Shown: positions 21,893-30,816, counted from the first letter of the stretch. The stretch is 64,000 nucleotides of DNA from Bacillota bacterium (GCA_017889705.1 JAGGAB010000020.1:1-64000); one strand, 5' to 3'. Made by a program: numbers and translations. The notes: generated by a model from the letters alone, not told the origin.

Positions 21893-23338
21893 ATGAGTAT
21901 TCAGTTAGTCATTATTGTTTTGTATATTTTTGTGTTGTTTGGAATCAGTATTTATGTTAAGCGTAGAGCGGAGAACAGTAGCGGCTTTTTATTTGCCGGG
22001 CGCAAACTCACCTCTACACTAATTGCCGCCAATATAGCAGGTACTGCGATAGGCGCTGCTGCGACCATTGGTACTGCGGAAAATGCCTTTCAATTTGGCA
22101 TTGCAGCCGGGTGGTATAATGTTGCCTGGGCAGCAGGGGCGGTGACGATGGCTTTGGTTGCCGCAGAAAAATACCGCGGGCTGAACTGCACGACAATTCC
22201 TGAACTATTTGAACGTTATTATGATAAAAAAGGGCGGGCAATCGCCGTGGTGGGGATGATTACCATTCAATTGGTAATTACTTCGTTGCAATATATTGCC
22301 GGCGGAGCAATCTTATCGGCGTTGCTGCCTGACATTTTTTCGATGAAGGGCGGCATGATTACCAGCGCGATCGTATTTATCGGCACGACAATTCTTGGTG
22401 GTTTATGGTCATCCGGGTTATCCAATATTTTGAGTACAACGCTAATTTACGTTGGTGTGCTGACTAGCACGATAACTATTGTTACGAAACAGGGTGGAAT
22501 AAGTAATATTGCGGCGTCTTTACCAACCGGTGTTGACTGGTTTGGACCGGTTGGCGGCTTTGGGTCAGCTACCATTATTGGTTGGTTTGTTGTTATGGTG
22601 ACGCAAACCATTACTGCTCAGGGACCTGTGCAGATTGCCTGTGCAGCTGTTGATGAAAAGTCTGCTAAACGTGGCTTTTTATGGGGAGCGCTATTGATGT
22701 TTCCCATAGGTTTTGCTTGTGCCATGATGGGGCTAGCAGCCAAAGTGGCTTATCCTGAAATGAATGCAACTATGGCTCTTCCACAAATGATCATGGGTCT
22801 TGACCCAATTGTTTCAGGCTTAACACTGGCGGCACTATGGGCTGCTGATGTTGCCACTGCTTGCCATATTCTACTGGCTGCCGGGACATTGTTTTCTCAG
22901 GATATCTATAAACGTTTTTATAAGCCCGATATTAATGATGAGCAATATACGTTGGTTAATCGTTGCGCAATCCTTGTTTTAGGCGCGTTTACTTTATGGT
23001 TTGCTTTTAATGCGGTGGGTATCGTTAAGACAATGCTGATTGGTCTCAGTCTGACAACTGCCTTTACGTTAGTTTTCTTGTTTACTATGTTTGCACCACA
23101 GTTTTGCAGGAAAAATACGGCTTTTTATACAACCTTGGCTGGTATTGCTGCTTTAGTTATCTGGCAAGCTTTTCCTTCGGTAAGAATTTTTGCTCATCCG
23201 ATTTATATGGAATGGATTGTATGCGTGGTAACCTTCTTTATTGTTGCCGTGGTTGATAAGAACAAAATTACTTGTGATGAAACTAAGTCATATGCCGTTA
23301 ACGGACAAGTGGCAGATTTGGCTGAAGGACGAAATTAG
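21893..23338 (+). CDS. Sodium:solute symporter (SSS family)
   Basis: 481 residues with 12-13 membrane helices. The SSS family imports organic solutes with Na+. The N-terminal region has the family's layout: helix 1 (LVIIVLYIFVLFGISIYVKRR), FAGRKLTSTLIAANIAGTAIGAAATIGTAENAF as the broken first core helix, and AGWYNVAWAAGA. The substrate is not readable; a proline-, pantothenate- or carboxylate-type solute is possible. It is the only gene after structured element copy 2, whose 3' end lies near the ribosome site (GGAAGGTAGGA). Two terminators follow. Confidence 0.92.
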   Translation: MSIQLVIIVLYIFVLFGISIYVKRRAENSSGFLFAGRKLTSTLIAANIAGTAIGAAATIGTAENAFQFGIAAGWYNVAWAAGAVTMALVAAEKYRGLNCTTIPELFERYYDKKGRAIAVVGMITIQLVITSLQYIAGGAILSALLPDIFSMKGGMITSAIVFIGTTILGGLWSSGLSNILSTTLIYVGVLTSTITIVTKQGGISNIAASLPTGVDWFGPVGGFGSATIIGWFVVMVTQTITAQGPVQIACAAVDEKSAKRGFLWGALLMFPIGFACAMMGLAAKVAYPEMNATMALPQMIMGLDPIVSGLTLAALWAADVATACHILLAAGTLFSQDIYKRFYKPDINDEQYTLVNRCAILVLGAFTLWFAFNAVGIVKTMLIGLSLTTAFTLVFLFTMFAPQFCRKNTAFYTTLAGIAALVIWQAFPSVRIFAHPIYMEWIVCVVTFFIVAVVDKNKITCDETKSYAVNGQVADLAEGRN

Positions 23339-23346
23339 TGGGACAC

Positions 23347-23433
23347 CGGGACAGGTTCCCTGTCCCGGCACAGATCGATAATGGCCAATATAGGAAACCG
23401 TTATTTGTCCGTTGATGGACGAATAACGGTTTT
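23347..23433 (+). terminator. Two successive terminator hairpins
   Basis: First CCGGGACAGG/CCTGTCCCGG (23347-23369), then AACCGTTATTTGTCC/GGACGAATAACGGTTTTT (23397-23433). They end the symporter transcript. Confidence 0.8.
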
Positions 23434-24094
23434 TGTTACGAGACGTCTTAGAAACTATACCCTGCGTAGGCGTTTATCTTTGAAGGAAAAAATGGGTGGA
23501 ATGGCAGGCGGACAGATAGCCTTCGCCTAAAGCTGGAAATTAGTAGAATTTGCGAATATGTTGAAAAAATCAGTTGTAAAAAAACTAGTATCATGTTATT
23601 ATCTAAGTAAACACCATCCTTATAGCGACCTAGATTCAACTAAGCATTGCAGAGTTAGGAACTTTCAGTTTCCGTTGTTGCAAAGAGGTTAGTATCATCT
23701 GGCTCGGGATTGTGTTTTTTGTTTACTGATTATGTTTTTACCCTCCAACCCTAAGTATTGAATTTCAGTAGTGACTGTTTGAAACAAGTTTTTTTCAGCT
23801 GGTTTGTAGAGTGTTCCAATGATTTTATCTGAAGTTACCTTAAAGAGTACAGACGAATCAATTTAGTAAGATTGGAAACAGGTTGTTTGAGATTGTCGTG
23901 TATGTTTGTGCTATAGGGATGGTTGCGAATAACAGGCAGGAAGGTTAAACTTCCTGCCTGTTTATGTTTGCTTTACCGCTTATACAGAGAGAATTTGATC
24001 TTACATAAGAGCCTATATTATTATATGTATAACGATATGTATATAATAATAGGCTAAAGATAGGACAATTCAAGAAAATGAGGTTCGTAATTAG
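23434..24094. other. Gene-free stretch ending in a strong terminator, then helicase promoter
   Basis: No frame longer than about 60 codons has a ribosome site or recognisable product. A perfect hairpin AACAGGCAGGAAG/CTTCCTGCCTGTT (23931-23963) followed by TAT and T-rich DNA terminates something transcribed rightward from within this stretch, so an unrecognised small RNA or a decayed gene is possible. After it, a very AT-rich segment (TATATAATAATAGG near 24040) should hold the promoter of the helicase gene. Confidence 0.4.
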
Positions 24095-25537
24095 ATGGAT
24101 TATGAAGATAATGAAAAGTATGGGATTAGTAAAGAAATAGCGAAAGCACTAAAGGACTTGGGATACGAGACGCTTACTGCGGTTCAAGAAGCGGTGATAC
24201 CCTTAGTTCTTGCCAAGAAGGATATCATAGTGAAATCCCAGACCGGCAGTGGTAAGACAGCCGCTTTTGCCATCCCCGTTTGTGAAAAAATAGAAATTGA
24301 ACAAAAAAATCCGCAGGTATTGGTTTTAACACCCACGAGAGAATTGGCGGTACAACTAAAACAGGACATTTCCAATATAGGACGATTTAAAGGAATAAGA
24401 TGTGCCGCTGTGTTTGGCAGACAACCTATGGAAATACAAAGAAGAGAATTAAGGCAGAGAGTGCATGTTATTGTCGGTACACCAGGAAGAACATTAGATC
24501 ATATTGACAGACAGAATGTGAGTCTGGAAGAAATGCAGTATCTGGTTATTGATGAAGCTGACAAGATGCTAGATATGGGGTTTATCGAACAGGTGGAAGC
24601 AATCATAAAGGTGTTGCCTGCAAACAGGATTACAATGTTGTTTTCTGCAACTATGCCAGAGGGAATTCAGGAAATCTGCAAGCAATACATGCAGGATCCT
24701 GTCAAAATAGAAATTGAGTCGGAAAACCCTAGTTTGGAAACCATTCGGCAAGTTTATTATGAGGTAGAAGAAAATGAAAAGTTCGATCTGATCACGAAAA
24801 TAATATATACGGAAAGACCAGATAGTTGCATTCTTTTTTGTAATACAAGGGATAAGGTGGAATATGTTTTTGAAAAGATGGGACGGAAAGGTTACTCCTG
24901 TGGAATATTGCATGGGGGGATGGAACAGAAGGAGCGATTGCACTTCATGCAAGATTTTAAACGGGGAAAATTTCAATTCTTAATTGCAACAGATGTGGCA
25001 GCTAGGGGTATCCATGTAGACGATATATCGCTTGTGGTCAATTATGATATACCGGTGGATAATGAAAGTTATGTTCATAGAATTGGCAGGACAGGGCGGG
25101 CTGGGCATGTAGGAGCGGCTATTCTTCTTGCAACCAGGGATGAATATAAGACATTACATGAGATAGAGGAATATGTTCATTATAAGATACCAAAACAAGA
25201 AGCTCCGACGGTGGAAGCAGGAAAAATGATTTTTGACCAGCATGAATTTGATCCTGCTTCAAAAATTGATAAGAGCGAACTATTAAATAGGCAGATTACT
25301 AGAATTAGGATAAATGCCGGCAAGAAGACGAAGATGCGTCCAGGAGATATTCTTGGTGCCGTTACTGCCATTCCAGGCATTGCCGGAGGTGATATCGGTA
25401 TTATTGACGTCCAAAATACATGCTCCTATGTTGAAATTCTTGGCGGCAAAGGCGATATTATTATCGAGACACTCGGGAGAACAAAGATAAAAGGGAAGAT
25501 ACATAAAATAAAAGACGTAGGTTTTCCCAATAAGTAG
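24095..25537 (+). CDS. dbpA: DEAD-box RNA helicase, DbpA/YxiN type
   Basis: 480 residues. Helicase core about 1-370: Q motif (GYETLTAVQ), motif I SQTGSGKTAAF, PTRELAVQ, motif II DEAD (VIDEADKMLDMGF), motif III SAT, ATDVAARGIHVDD and motif VI HRIGRTGRAG. Residues about 405-480 are the DbpA RNA-binding domain (TRIRINAGKKTKMRPGDILGAVTAI), which in known members recognises hairpin 92 of 23S rRNA, so the role is 50S subunit assembly. It may be cold-induced, but no cold-shock element was identified. A 61-bp piece of this gene is duplicated at 18803. Confidence 0.95.
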   Translation: MDYEDNEKYGISKEIAKALKDLGYETLTAVQEAVIPLVLAKKDIIVKSQTGSGKTAAFAIPVCEKIEIEQKNPQVLVLTPTRELAVQLKQDISNIGRFKGIRCAAVFGRQPMEIQRRELRQRVHVIVGTPGRTLDHIDRQNVSLEEMQYLVIDEADKMLDMGFIEQVEAIIKVLPANRITMLFSATMPEGIQEICKQYMQDPVKIEIESENPSLETIRQVYYEVEENEKFDLITKIIYTERPDSCILFCNTRDKVEYVFEKMGRKGYSCGILHGGMEQKERLHFMQDFKRGKFQFLIATDVAARGIHVDDISLVVNYDIPVDNESYVHRIGRTGRAGHVGAAILLATRDEYKTLHEIEEYVHYKIPKQEAPTVEAGKMIFDQHEFDPASKIDKSELLNRQITRIRINAGKKTKMRPGDILGAVTAIPGIAGGDIGIIDVQNTCSYVEILGGKGDIIIETLGRTKIKGKIHKIKDVGFPNK

Positions 25538-25583
25538 TATGAAAAAAATACGCAACAGAAACGTAGAGGGGTAAGGACAGCGT

Positions 25584-26768
25584 ATGGCCGCTAGTGAATT
25601 AACAGAGAAAGGTTTTGCGGAAATTATTGCCCGAAATGGCGGGCGTGCTTTTAGAGTCGGTAGTTGTGTCCGCGACCATTTTATGGGTGTAACACCAAAG
25701 GATATTGATTTTAGTATTGTTGGTATGGTTAAGAAAAACTTCAAAATGCTTTTTCCTGAGGCTGAAGAATTTGAGAAGTCATATTCTGTTTTTGGCTTAA
25801 CGATCGATGGCATAAAGTGTGAACTTGCCTTTGCGCGAACAGAGCGAAAAGTAGCTGGCGGCAGCAAAGGGGTCAAAGTATCAACCAAGCCCAAAATCAC
25901 CATTGAAAAAGATCTAGTTAGGCGAGGTACTACGATTAATTCCATGGCTTTTGATATTTTAACGGGAGAAATTATCGATCCTTTTCAGGGCAGAAGAGAT
26001 ATAGAGGCCAAGATACTTCGAGCGAATAGTCAGGACTTTTTTGATGATCCAATGCGCGCTGTAAGAATCGCCGGACAAGCTGCCCAATTTGGTTTTGCAA
26101 TAGCCACTGATACGTTGTCGCTTATGATCGCTACTGCAGAAGAAATTGCTCGTGAACCTATGAATCGGATTGCTACGGAATTGCGAAAGGTTTTGTCAGA
26201 AGCGCGGGAACCAGGGCAGTTTTTCAAGGTTCTGGAAGAGAGTGGTTTATTAAAGATCATATGTAAAGAGATCGCAGACTTGCCTAATGAGGAGTTTAGA
26301 AGAGTAATAACCGGACTAGATTACGTGGCAAGAGCTACACCAAATGCTAAGTTACGGTTTGCGGCTTTCGGTTTAGTGCTGGATAAAGAGAGTTTAGAAT
26401 TATGGAGCAACAGAATGGATTTGCCGGGCGACTGGTTGGCGGCTGCTGTTACTGTGAGGCAAACAATAGAGTTTTTGGAGTATCCCACTCCTGATAAGAT
26501 CGTAGATACTATTAATAAATTAAGGCGTGGTTCGCTTGCTATTGAAGAGTTCGACCTCATTACTCAAGCGGCGGAGTTAAAAATTCTTAAACTGGGACCA
26601 ATGAAAGAGGTCATGGGCTCGACCCAAGGAGCAGTTGTCCCCGATACAGTAAAGGGTAAAGAAATTGGTGAATGGTTAAGAAAGAAACATGTAGAAGCTA
26701 TTTCAGAACAATTGCTTGCAGGTAAGTGTACCTGTTCTACATTTATGAAAGAAAAATATAGAGGATAA
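25584..26768 (+). CDS. CCA-adding enzyme/poly(A) polymerase-like nucleotidyltransferase
   Basis: 394 residues of the class II tRNA nucleotidyltransferase family, which adds CCA (or A) to tRNA ends. N-terminal palm: FRVGSCVRDHFMGVTPKDIDFSIVG holds the catalytic D-x-D (DID), with VGS in place of the usual VGG. The next motif reads RRGTTINSMAFD instead of RRDFTINAMAYD, so a conserved Asp is missing. DPMRAVRIAGQAAQFGF and MNRIATELRKVL match the neck motifs. There is no HD domain. The changes suggest a diverged paralogue and the reaction is uncertain. It lies 46 bp after the helicase gene, both RNA-related. Confidence 0.8.
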   Translation: MAASELTEKGFAEIIARNGGRAFRVGSCVRDHFMGVTPKDIDFSIVGMVKKNFKMLFPEAEEFEKSYSVFGLTIDGIKCELAFARTERKVAGGSKGVKVSTKPKITIEKDLVRRGTTINSMAFDILTGEIIDPFQGRRDIEAKILRANSQDFFDDPMRAVRIAGQAAQFGFAIATDTLSLMIATAEEIAREPMNRIATELRKVLSEAREPGQFFKVLEESGLLKIICKEIADLPNEEFRRVITGLDYVARATPNAKLRFAAFGLVLDKESLELWSNRMDLPGDWLAAAVTVRQTIEFLEYPTPDKIVDTINKLRRGSLAIEEFDLITQAAELKILKLGPMKEVMGSTQGAVVPDTVKGKEIGEWLRKKHVEAISEQLLAGKCTCSTFMKEKYRG

Positions 26769-26785
26769 ATTGAGGGAGGGCAACA

Positions 26786-27112
26786 ATGCCGCAACTTATT
26801 ATTCGAGGTATGAGAAAACAACACATACAAGCCATCAGTAAGACTATGGTGGATGAACTTACAGACATTATCGGCTGCCCAAGAGATTATTTTACTATTG
26901 AGTGTTTAGAAACCACTTTTATCAGGGACGGGCAGGAAGTGACCGGATCTCCGTTAATCCAGGTAAACTGGTTTGACCGGGGACAAACGATTCAGGATGC
27001 TGCGGCACAAGCCGTTGATCGGGCGGTGCGTAGCGCAGGATATGAGCAGATAGAAATTTTTTTCGTAGTACTTGATGAAACTAGATACTATGAAAACGGG
27101 AATCACTATTAG
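26786..27112 (+). CDS. DUF1904 family protein (tautomerase-like fold)
   Basis: 108 residues matching DUF1904 in layout: MPQLIIRGMRKQHIQAISKTMVDELTDIIGCPRDYFTIECLETTF, then PLIQVNWFDRGQTIQDAAAQAVDRAV. The family resembles 4-oxalocrotonate tautomerase-like proteins, though the N-terminal Pro-1 is only possible here as Pro2 after Met removal, so catalysis is a guess. It follows the nucleotidyltransferase by 17 bp (GAGGGAGGG site), so it is in the helicase operon. Confidence 0.85.
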   Translation: MPQLIIRGMRKQHIQAISKTMVDELTDIIGCPRDYFTIECLETTFIRDGQEVTGSPLIQVNWFDRGQTIQDAAAQAVDRAVRSAGYEQIEIFFVVLDETRYYENGNHY

Positions 27113-27168
27113 ATTGTCAGTTGCAAGGTCATGGCTTGCATCATCACTAAATCTGATTTTAAGAATAA

Positions 27169-27213
27169 TAATAAACAGCTATTTGCTTAAACATGAGCAA
27201 GTAGCTGTTTATT
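27169..27213. terminator. Bidirectional terminator
   Basis: AATAAACAGCTATTTGCT and AGCAAGTAGCTGTTTATT pair around an 8-nt loop, between the convergent DUF1904 and ArsC-like genes. Confidence 0.85.
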
Positions 27214-27240
27214 AGTTTCCTATGTCAGTGAGGTGTTTTT

Positions 27241-27594
27241 CTACTTAAGCTGCTCCCAAGCGGCTTCTTTAAATCCAATCAGAACCCGGTCACCAGCAAT
27301 TAAAATAGGACGCTTGACCAGCATGCCGTCTGTTGCCAGTAAGTCAGCCATAGTGGCTTCTGACATGCCGGGAAGCTTGTATTTTAATTGTAGGGACTTG
27401 TATAAAAGGCCGCTGGTATTAAAAAACTTTTGCGTAGGAAGGCCGCTTTTTTTCTGCCACTCTTTTAGTTCTGGTGCTGATGGATTTTGTTCCTTAATAT
27501 GGCGTTCTTCATAAAGGATGTTATTAGCATCCAACCATTTCTTTGCTTTTTGACAAGTTGTGCATTTCGGATAACAGATAAATTGATAACTCAT
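27241..27594 (-). CDS. ArsC/Spx/YffB-family thioredoxin-fold protein
   Basis: 117 residues of the ArsC-like family. The N-terminal CTTC motif (YPKCTTCQKAKKWL, C11 and C14) is a C-x-x-C redox pair as in Spx/MgsR, and the C-terminus has LVKRPILIAGDRVLIGF, the family's substrate/partner loop. Stand-alone YffB/Spx-like proteins act as glutathione- or thiol-linked reductases or as RNA-polymerase regulators; the arsenate resistance genes expected around a true ArsC are absent. Monocistronic. Confidence 0.88.
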   Translation of the reverse strand: MSYQFICYPKCTTCQKAKKWLDANNILYEERHIKEQNPSAPELKEWQKKSGLPTQKFFNTSGLLYKSLQLKYKLPGMSEATMADLLATDGMLVKRPILIAGDRVLIGFKEAAWEQLK

Positions 27595-27659
27595 GATTAT
27601 TTTCCTTCTTTCTTGTGGCTGGTTATTCTACTGCAAAACAAGTTGACAGCTACAGCTCG

Positions 27660-29054
27660 CTATATGCCATATTTGCGCTTTTTCCTGACAAGGGTTGAAA
27701 GGTCGATTTCCAGGTGGACGGCGGCATTACGCAATGAACCGAATTCCGCAATTGCTTTACGAATGACTTCTCTTTCCACCACGGCGGTAATTTCCTTTAA
27801 ACAGAAGGAGGAAAAGTAGTCTGGCGTGTCAATATACAAAGGTTTGTCTGACACTGAGGTCATATAGCCGGGGATTGCCGACTCGTCAATGATCTCATTT
27901 TCGGTCATAATAACCAGGCTTTCAATGATATTTTTTAATTCACGGACATTGCCTGGCCAACTGTATTGGGCAAGGATATGAATGGCGCGGGTAGCCAAGC
28001 GTTTATTGTACTTGAATTTGCGGTTTTTCCGGTCAAGAAAGAAACGCAGCAAAGGCAGGAAATCTTCTTTGCGCTCCCGGAGTGGGGGAATATAAACCGG
28101 GATAACGTTCAGACGATAGTAAAGATCGCGGCGGAATTTGCCTTCTTCCATCAGTTTTTCTAGGTCGTTATTGGTAGCGGCGATAATCCTGGGGTTGCAT
28201 TCAATAGTTTTTGTCCCGCCAAGGCGATACATGCTGCCGGTCTGCAAAACATCAAGTAATTTGACCTGAAGCGATAGAGGCATTTCGCCGATCTCGTCCA
28301 GAAACAGTGTTCCGTTGTTGGCAAGTTCAAACAAACCTATTTTTCCTTTGCGGGCTGCGCCGGTAAAAGCGCCGGGTTCGTAGCCGAAAAGCTCGGACTC
28401 TAAAAGGTTTTCGGGGATGGCGCTGCAGTTGATCTGAACAAAAGGTCGGTTTGGTGTGTCACCACAGTCATGAATATATTTGGCGAACATATCTTTGCCG
28501 ACGCCCGACTCACCCATAATTAATACCGGTGACGAAACGTTTGCGATTCGAACGCCTAATTTAAGTATATTTTCCATAACCGGACTAACGGCAATGAATT
28601 TTCCGTCTTTTGCCTGCTCAGCTTGCCGCAGCTGCCGCCGGTATTCCTCGTTAAGACTTTTGGTTTTACTCAGTTGTTCTTTGATTTTGGTTAATTCGGT
28701 TATATCCCGGACATTCGAGAACACTCTGAGCAAATTCCCCTCATCATCAAAAATAGGGGTGCTTGTCACTAGTGCCGATACGCCATGGTAATAATCGATT
28801 ATCTTGGTTAACGGCTGTTGTATGCGGATAACCTCATGGGAACAGGCATCCGGAATTTCTTTTGAATGAACAAGCTCAGCAATGTTGCGCCCAATAATCC
28901 GTTCACGGCTTAAGCCGGAAATTCGCAGATACGAGTCATTACAGTATAATATATTGCCGACAGGATCGGTCATAAACAGTCCGTCATAAGAGGAATCCAC
29001 GAGTTTCCATAATAATTTATTTTCCTTCTCGATTTCATGTTCAACGTGGTTCAT
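27660..29054 (-). CDS. PAS-containing sigma-54-dependent transcriptional activator
   Basis: 464 residues. PAS sensor at about 12-120 (DSSYDGLFMTDPVGNILYCN), short coiled coil, then an AAA+ enhancer-binding domain: Walker A GESGVGKD 181-188, GAFTGA 228-233 (sigma-54 contact loop), Walker B TLFLDEIGE 249-257, arginine fingers in FRRDLYYRLNV. The C-terminus (about 425-464, AVVEREVIRKAIAEFGSLRNAAVHLEID) is a Fis/TyrR-like helix-turn-helix. It activates sigma-54 promoters after sensing a ligand via PAS. It is divergent from a perfect -24/-12 promoter at 29272, which is its obvious target. The ATG follows GGAGATG. Confidence 0.95.
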   Translation of the reverse strand: MNHVEHEIEKENKLLWKLVDSSYDGLFMTDPVGNILYCNDSYLRISGLSRERIIGRNIAELVHSKEIPDACSHEVIRIQQPLTKIIDYYHGVSALVTSTPIFDDEGNLLRVFSNVRDITELTKIKEQLSKTKSLNEEYRRQLRQAEQAKDGKFIAVSPVMENILKLGVRIANVSSPVLIMGESGVGKDMFAKYIHDCGDTPNRPFVQINCSAIPENLLESELFGYEPGAFTGAARKGKIGLFELANNGTLFLDEIGEMPLSLQVKLLDVLQTGSMYRLGGTKTIECNPRIIAATNNDLEKLMEEGKFRRDLYYRLNVIPVYIPPLRERKEDFLPLLRFFLDRKNRKFKYNKRLATRAIHILAQYSWPGNVRELKNIIESLVIMTENEIIDESAIPGYMTSVSDKPLYIDTPDYFSSFCLKEITAVVEREVIRKAIAEFGSLRNAAVHLEIDLSTLVRKKRKYGI

Positions 29055-29271
29055 GGACTAATTCATCTCCTAACGTACTCGCAGACGATTGGCATGATTG
29101 ACAATACAGGCAACTATAGGCATAAAATCCTACAACTATTGCAAAAATGCATACATTACACGAGCGAATTAGTTATATATTATCTAAGCTATTTGTATAT
29201 ATTTCGTTATTTTTCCTCAAAATACCTCTATAAAAAGAAAATAATATTTGAATAATCAGCTAATTAGTCTT

Positions 29272-29287
29272 TGGCATGATTATTGCA
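29272..29287 (+). promoter_or_regulatory. Sigma-54 (-24/-12) promoter
   Basis: TGGCATG-N4-TTGCA (29272-29287) matches the sigma-54 consensus (TGGCAC/T-N5-TTGC) at every key base, with GG and GC 10 bp apart. It points away from the divergent activator gene, with about 215 bp of room for enhancer sites; a short dyad GCAAAAATGC lies near 29138-29147. The transcript would begin near 29300 and carry a leader of about 175 nt. Confidence 0.88.
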
Positions 29288-29475
29288 ATATTATAAGTTG
29301 ACTCAAGCCAATCTTAGCCGTAGCAGCCTAAAAGGCGGTAAATAAACGGGCAGTTAAAATTGTATCCGATTTCTTGGCGGTGGCATCGTCAGGCAGGGGT
29401 GCAAAGACTTGTTCGCAGCGGTGGGAAAGGTGAGGGTAATAACCTGCAGCCGGCAGGAAAGGAGGTTAGGACAAT

Positions 29476-29676
29476 ATGATGGCAACAGCAGAAGTCAGTA
29501 CAGCCGCTAATGTTCTCGGTTTGTCGGAAGAAGTGATTACTAATTTCTTGTATTTAGTAAATTCTTTAGGAAAGAGCCCTGCGATAAAAAACGTTGCGCC
29601 AGTGGAAAATACCTCATATTATAATACCGCAGATGCCCTGGAAGCCCTTATGAACGAATATGCTGCCAAGTTATAA
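29476..29676 (+). CDS. Small protein of a sigma-54-driven cassette, unknown function
   Basis: 66 residues from ATG 29476 (AAAGGAGG at 29458-29465). No signal peptide or membrane helix. The sequence divides into an N-terminal helix (AEVSTAANVLGLSEEVITNFLYLVNSL), a Lys/Pro/Asn-rich linker (GKSPAIKNVAPVENTSYYN) and a C-terminal helix (TADALEALMNEYAAKL). This two-part layout is compatible with a precursor peptide or a small adaptor, but I know no matching family. It is the first gene after a sigma-54 promoter controlled by the divergent PAS activator. Confidence 0.7.
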   Translation: MMATAEVSTAANVLGLSEEVITNFLYLVNSLGKSPAIKNVAPVENTSYYNTADALEALMNEYAAKL

Positions 29677-29710
29677 GTATAGAAAAGCCAGCGAAAAGAG
29701 TAGGTAATCT

Positions 29711-29812
29711 ATGCTGTATGCAAAAATGCCTATGGGTTTGGGAACCGGCCGGAGTCCAAAGACAAAATCAGGCTATCACCCAATGATAGCAAAGTATTTT
29801 GATGCTAGATAG
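29711..29812 (+). CDS. Possible 33-residue basic peptide in the same cassette
   Basis: ATG 29711 to TAG 29810-29812 encodes MLYAKMPMGLGTGRSPKTK... ending in YFDAR. The ribosome site is weak (AGAGTAGG upstream). Gly/Lys-rich and uncharacterised. It lies between the 66-residue ORF and the terminator at 29822, so it is on the same mRNA. Confidence 0.35.
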   Translation: MLYAKMPMGLGTGRSPKTKSGYHPMIAKYFDAR

Positions 29813-29821
29813 ACGAATTTG

Positions 29822-29850
29822 GGACTGTCTCAAAAAAGACAGTCCTTTTT
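29822..29850. terminator. Bidirectional terminator
   Basis: GGACTGTCT/AGACAGTCC stem with a 6-nt loop (CAAAAA), then TTTTTTATTTT; ends the sigma-54 cassette and, in reverse, the LysR gene. Confidence 0.9.
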
Positions 29851-29877
29851 TATTTTAAATATGCAAATTGCAACAAT

Positions 29878-30816
29878 TTAATTATCGTTATTATGAAGAA
29901 GATACTGTTTTTGTAAAAGATCAATAAAGCCTTTCATGTATTGCGGCATATAAATATTTTTGTTATATATTAATTCAATATGATCGGTATGATTCATCCC
30001 TTCAATGCGAAAATATCGTAAGGGATTATTTGTGAGTTGTGTTTCATTTAACAGTTGAATTCGTCGTAACATTACTGTATTGCAAAAACAGGCACCACAG
30101 TTTTTGCCTGCTAATAATAGTTGGGTATCGGTATCGCTGATAGTAAGTGCACGCTCTAAGGTCAGACCATTATCATCCAGGAAATGGTTTACTGCGCGAT
30201 ATAGACGACTAATACTTGGGCTAAAAATAAATGGTACATGGGTAAAATCAGCTAAAGAGATTTTTTTTGCAAAGATTCTATCTTCAGGGAAATATTGTTT
30301 TAATAAGCTTTCTGATATGACTAAATAGACTTTTGCGTCCATTAAATATATCTTTTCAATTTCCGGTGATGTTTTAACATTGGTACCCACGAACATATCA
30401 ATGTTACCGGCGTAGAATTTTTTTTCCAAATTGTCGGCCTCATCATGCAATACTGTGAGGATAACATTAGGGAAATTTTGTTTGTACTCTACTAATAAAT
30501 CCGGCATAATAATTTTTGCCCGCGTTGAATGCATGCCAATACTAAGCTGACCACGGATGCCTTCTTTGGCCTCCAACAATTCTGCCTTCATGCTATTCTC
30601 AATGCATTTTATCTGCTGCAGCCGACGAGCCATAATTTCTCCGGCATTAGTTAGCGATAACTGAGGTTTTCGATGAAATAAAGTCACATCATATTCTTCT
30701 TCTAAGCGCTTGATTTGATCGCTAAAAGCTTGTTGCGTAATAAAAACCTTTCGTGCTGCTTTACTAATACTTTTTTCTTCGGCGGCAATTAAAAAATATT
30801 CCCAGCTAGTTTTCAT
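29878..30816 (-). CDS. LysR-family transcriptional regulator
   Basis: 312 residues. N-terminal winged helix at 1-65 (YFLIAAEEKSISKAARKVFITQQAFSDQIKRLEEEYDVTLFHR), linker helix, then a periplasmic-binding-protein-like effector domain from about 90. Ser/Gln in the recognition helix (ITQQAFSDQIKRLE) follow the family. It is divergent from the MFS transporter/LarA-like operon at 31238 and is its likely regulator, with the effector probably the transported sugar acid. A long inverted repeat (30852/30934) lies in the shared control region. Confidence 0.92.
   Translation of the reverse strand: MKTSWEYFLIAAEEKSISKAARKVFITQQAFSDQIKRLEEEYDVTLFHRKPQLSLTNAGEIMARRLQQIKCIENSMKAELLEAKEGIRGQLSIGMHSTRAKIIMPDLLVEYKQNFPNVILTVLHDEADNLEKKFYAGNIDMFVGTNVKTSPEIEKIYLMDAKVYLVISESLLKQYFPEDRIFAKKISLADFTHVPFIFSPSISRLYRAVNHFLDDNGLTLERALTISDTDTQLLLAGKNCGACFCNTVMLRRIQLLNETQLTNNPLRYFRIEGMNHTDHIELIYNKNIYMPQYMKGFIDLLQKQYLLHNNDN

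Noticed and set aside
29336..29465. Cobalamin-like riboswitch in the sigma-54 leader
   Set aside because: GC-rich bits such as GGTGGGAAAGG and CAGGAAAGG look superficially similar, but the conserved GCCACTG box and ordered segments are missing.
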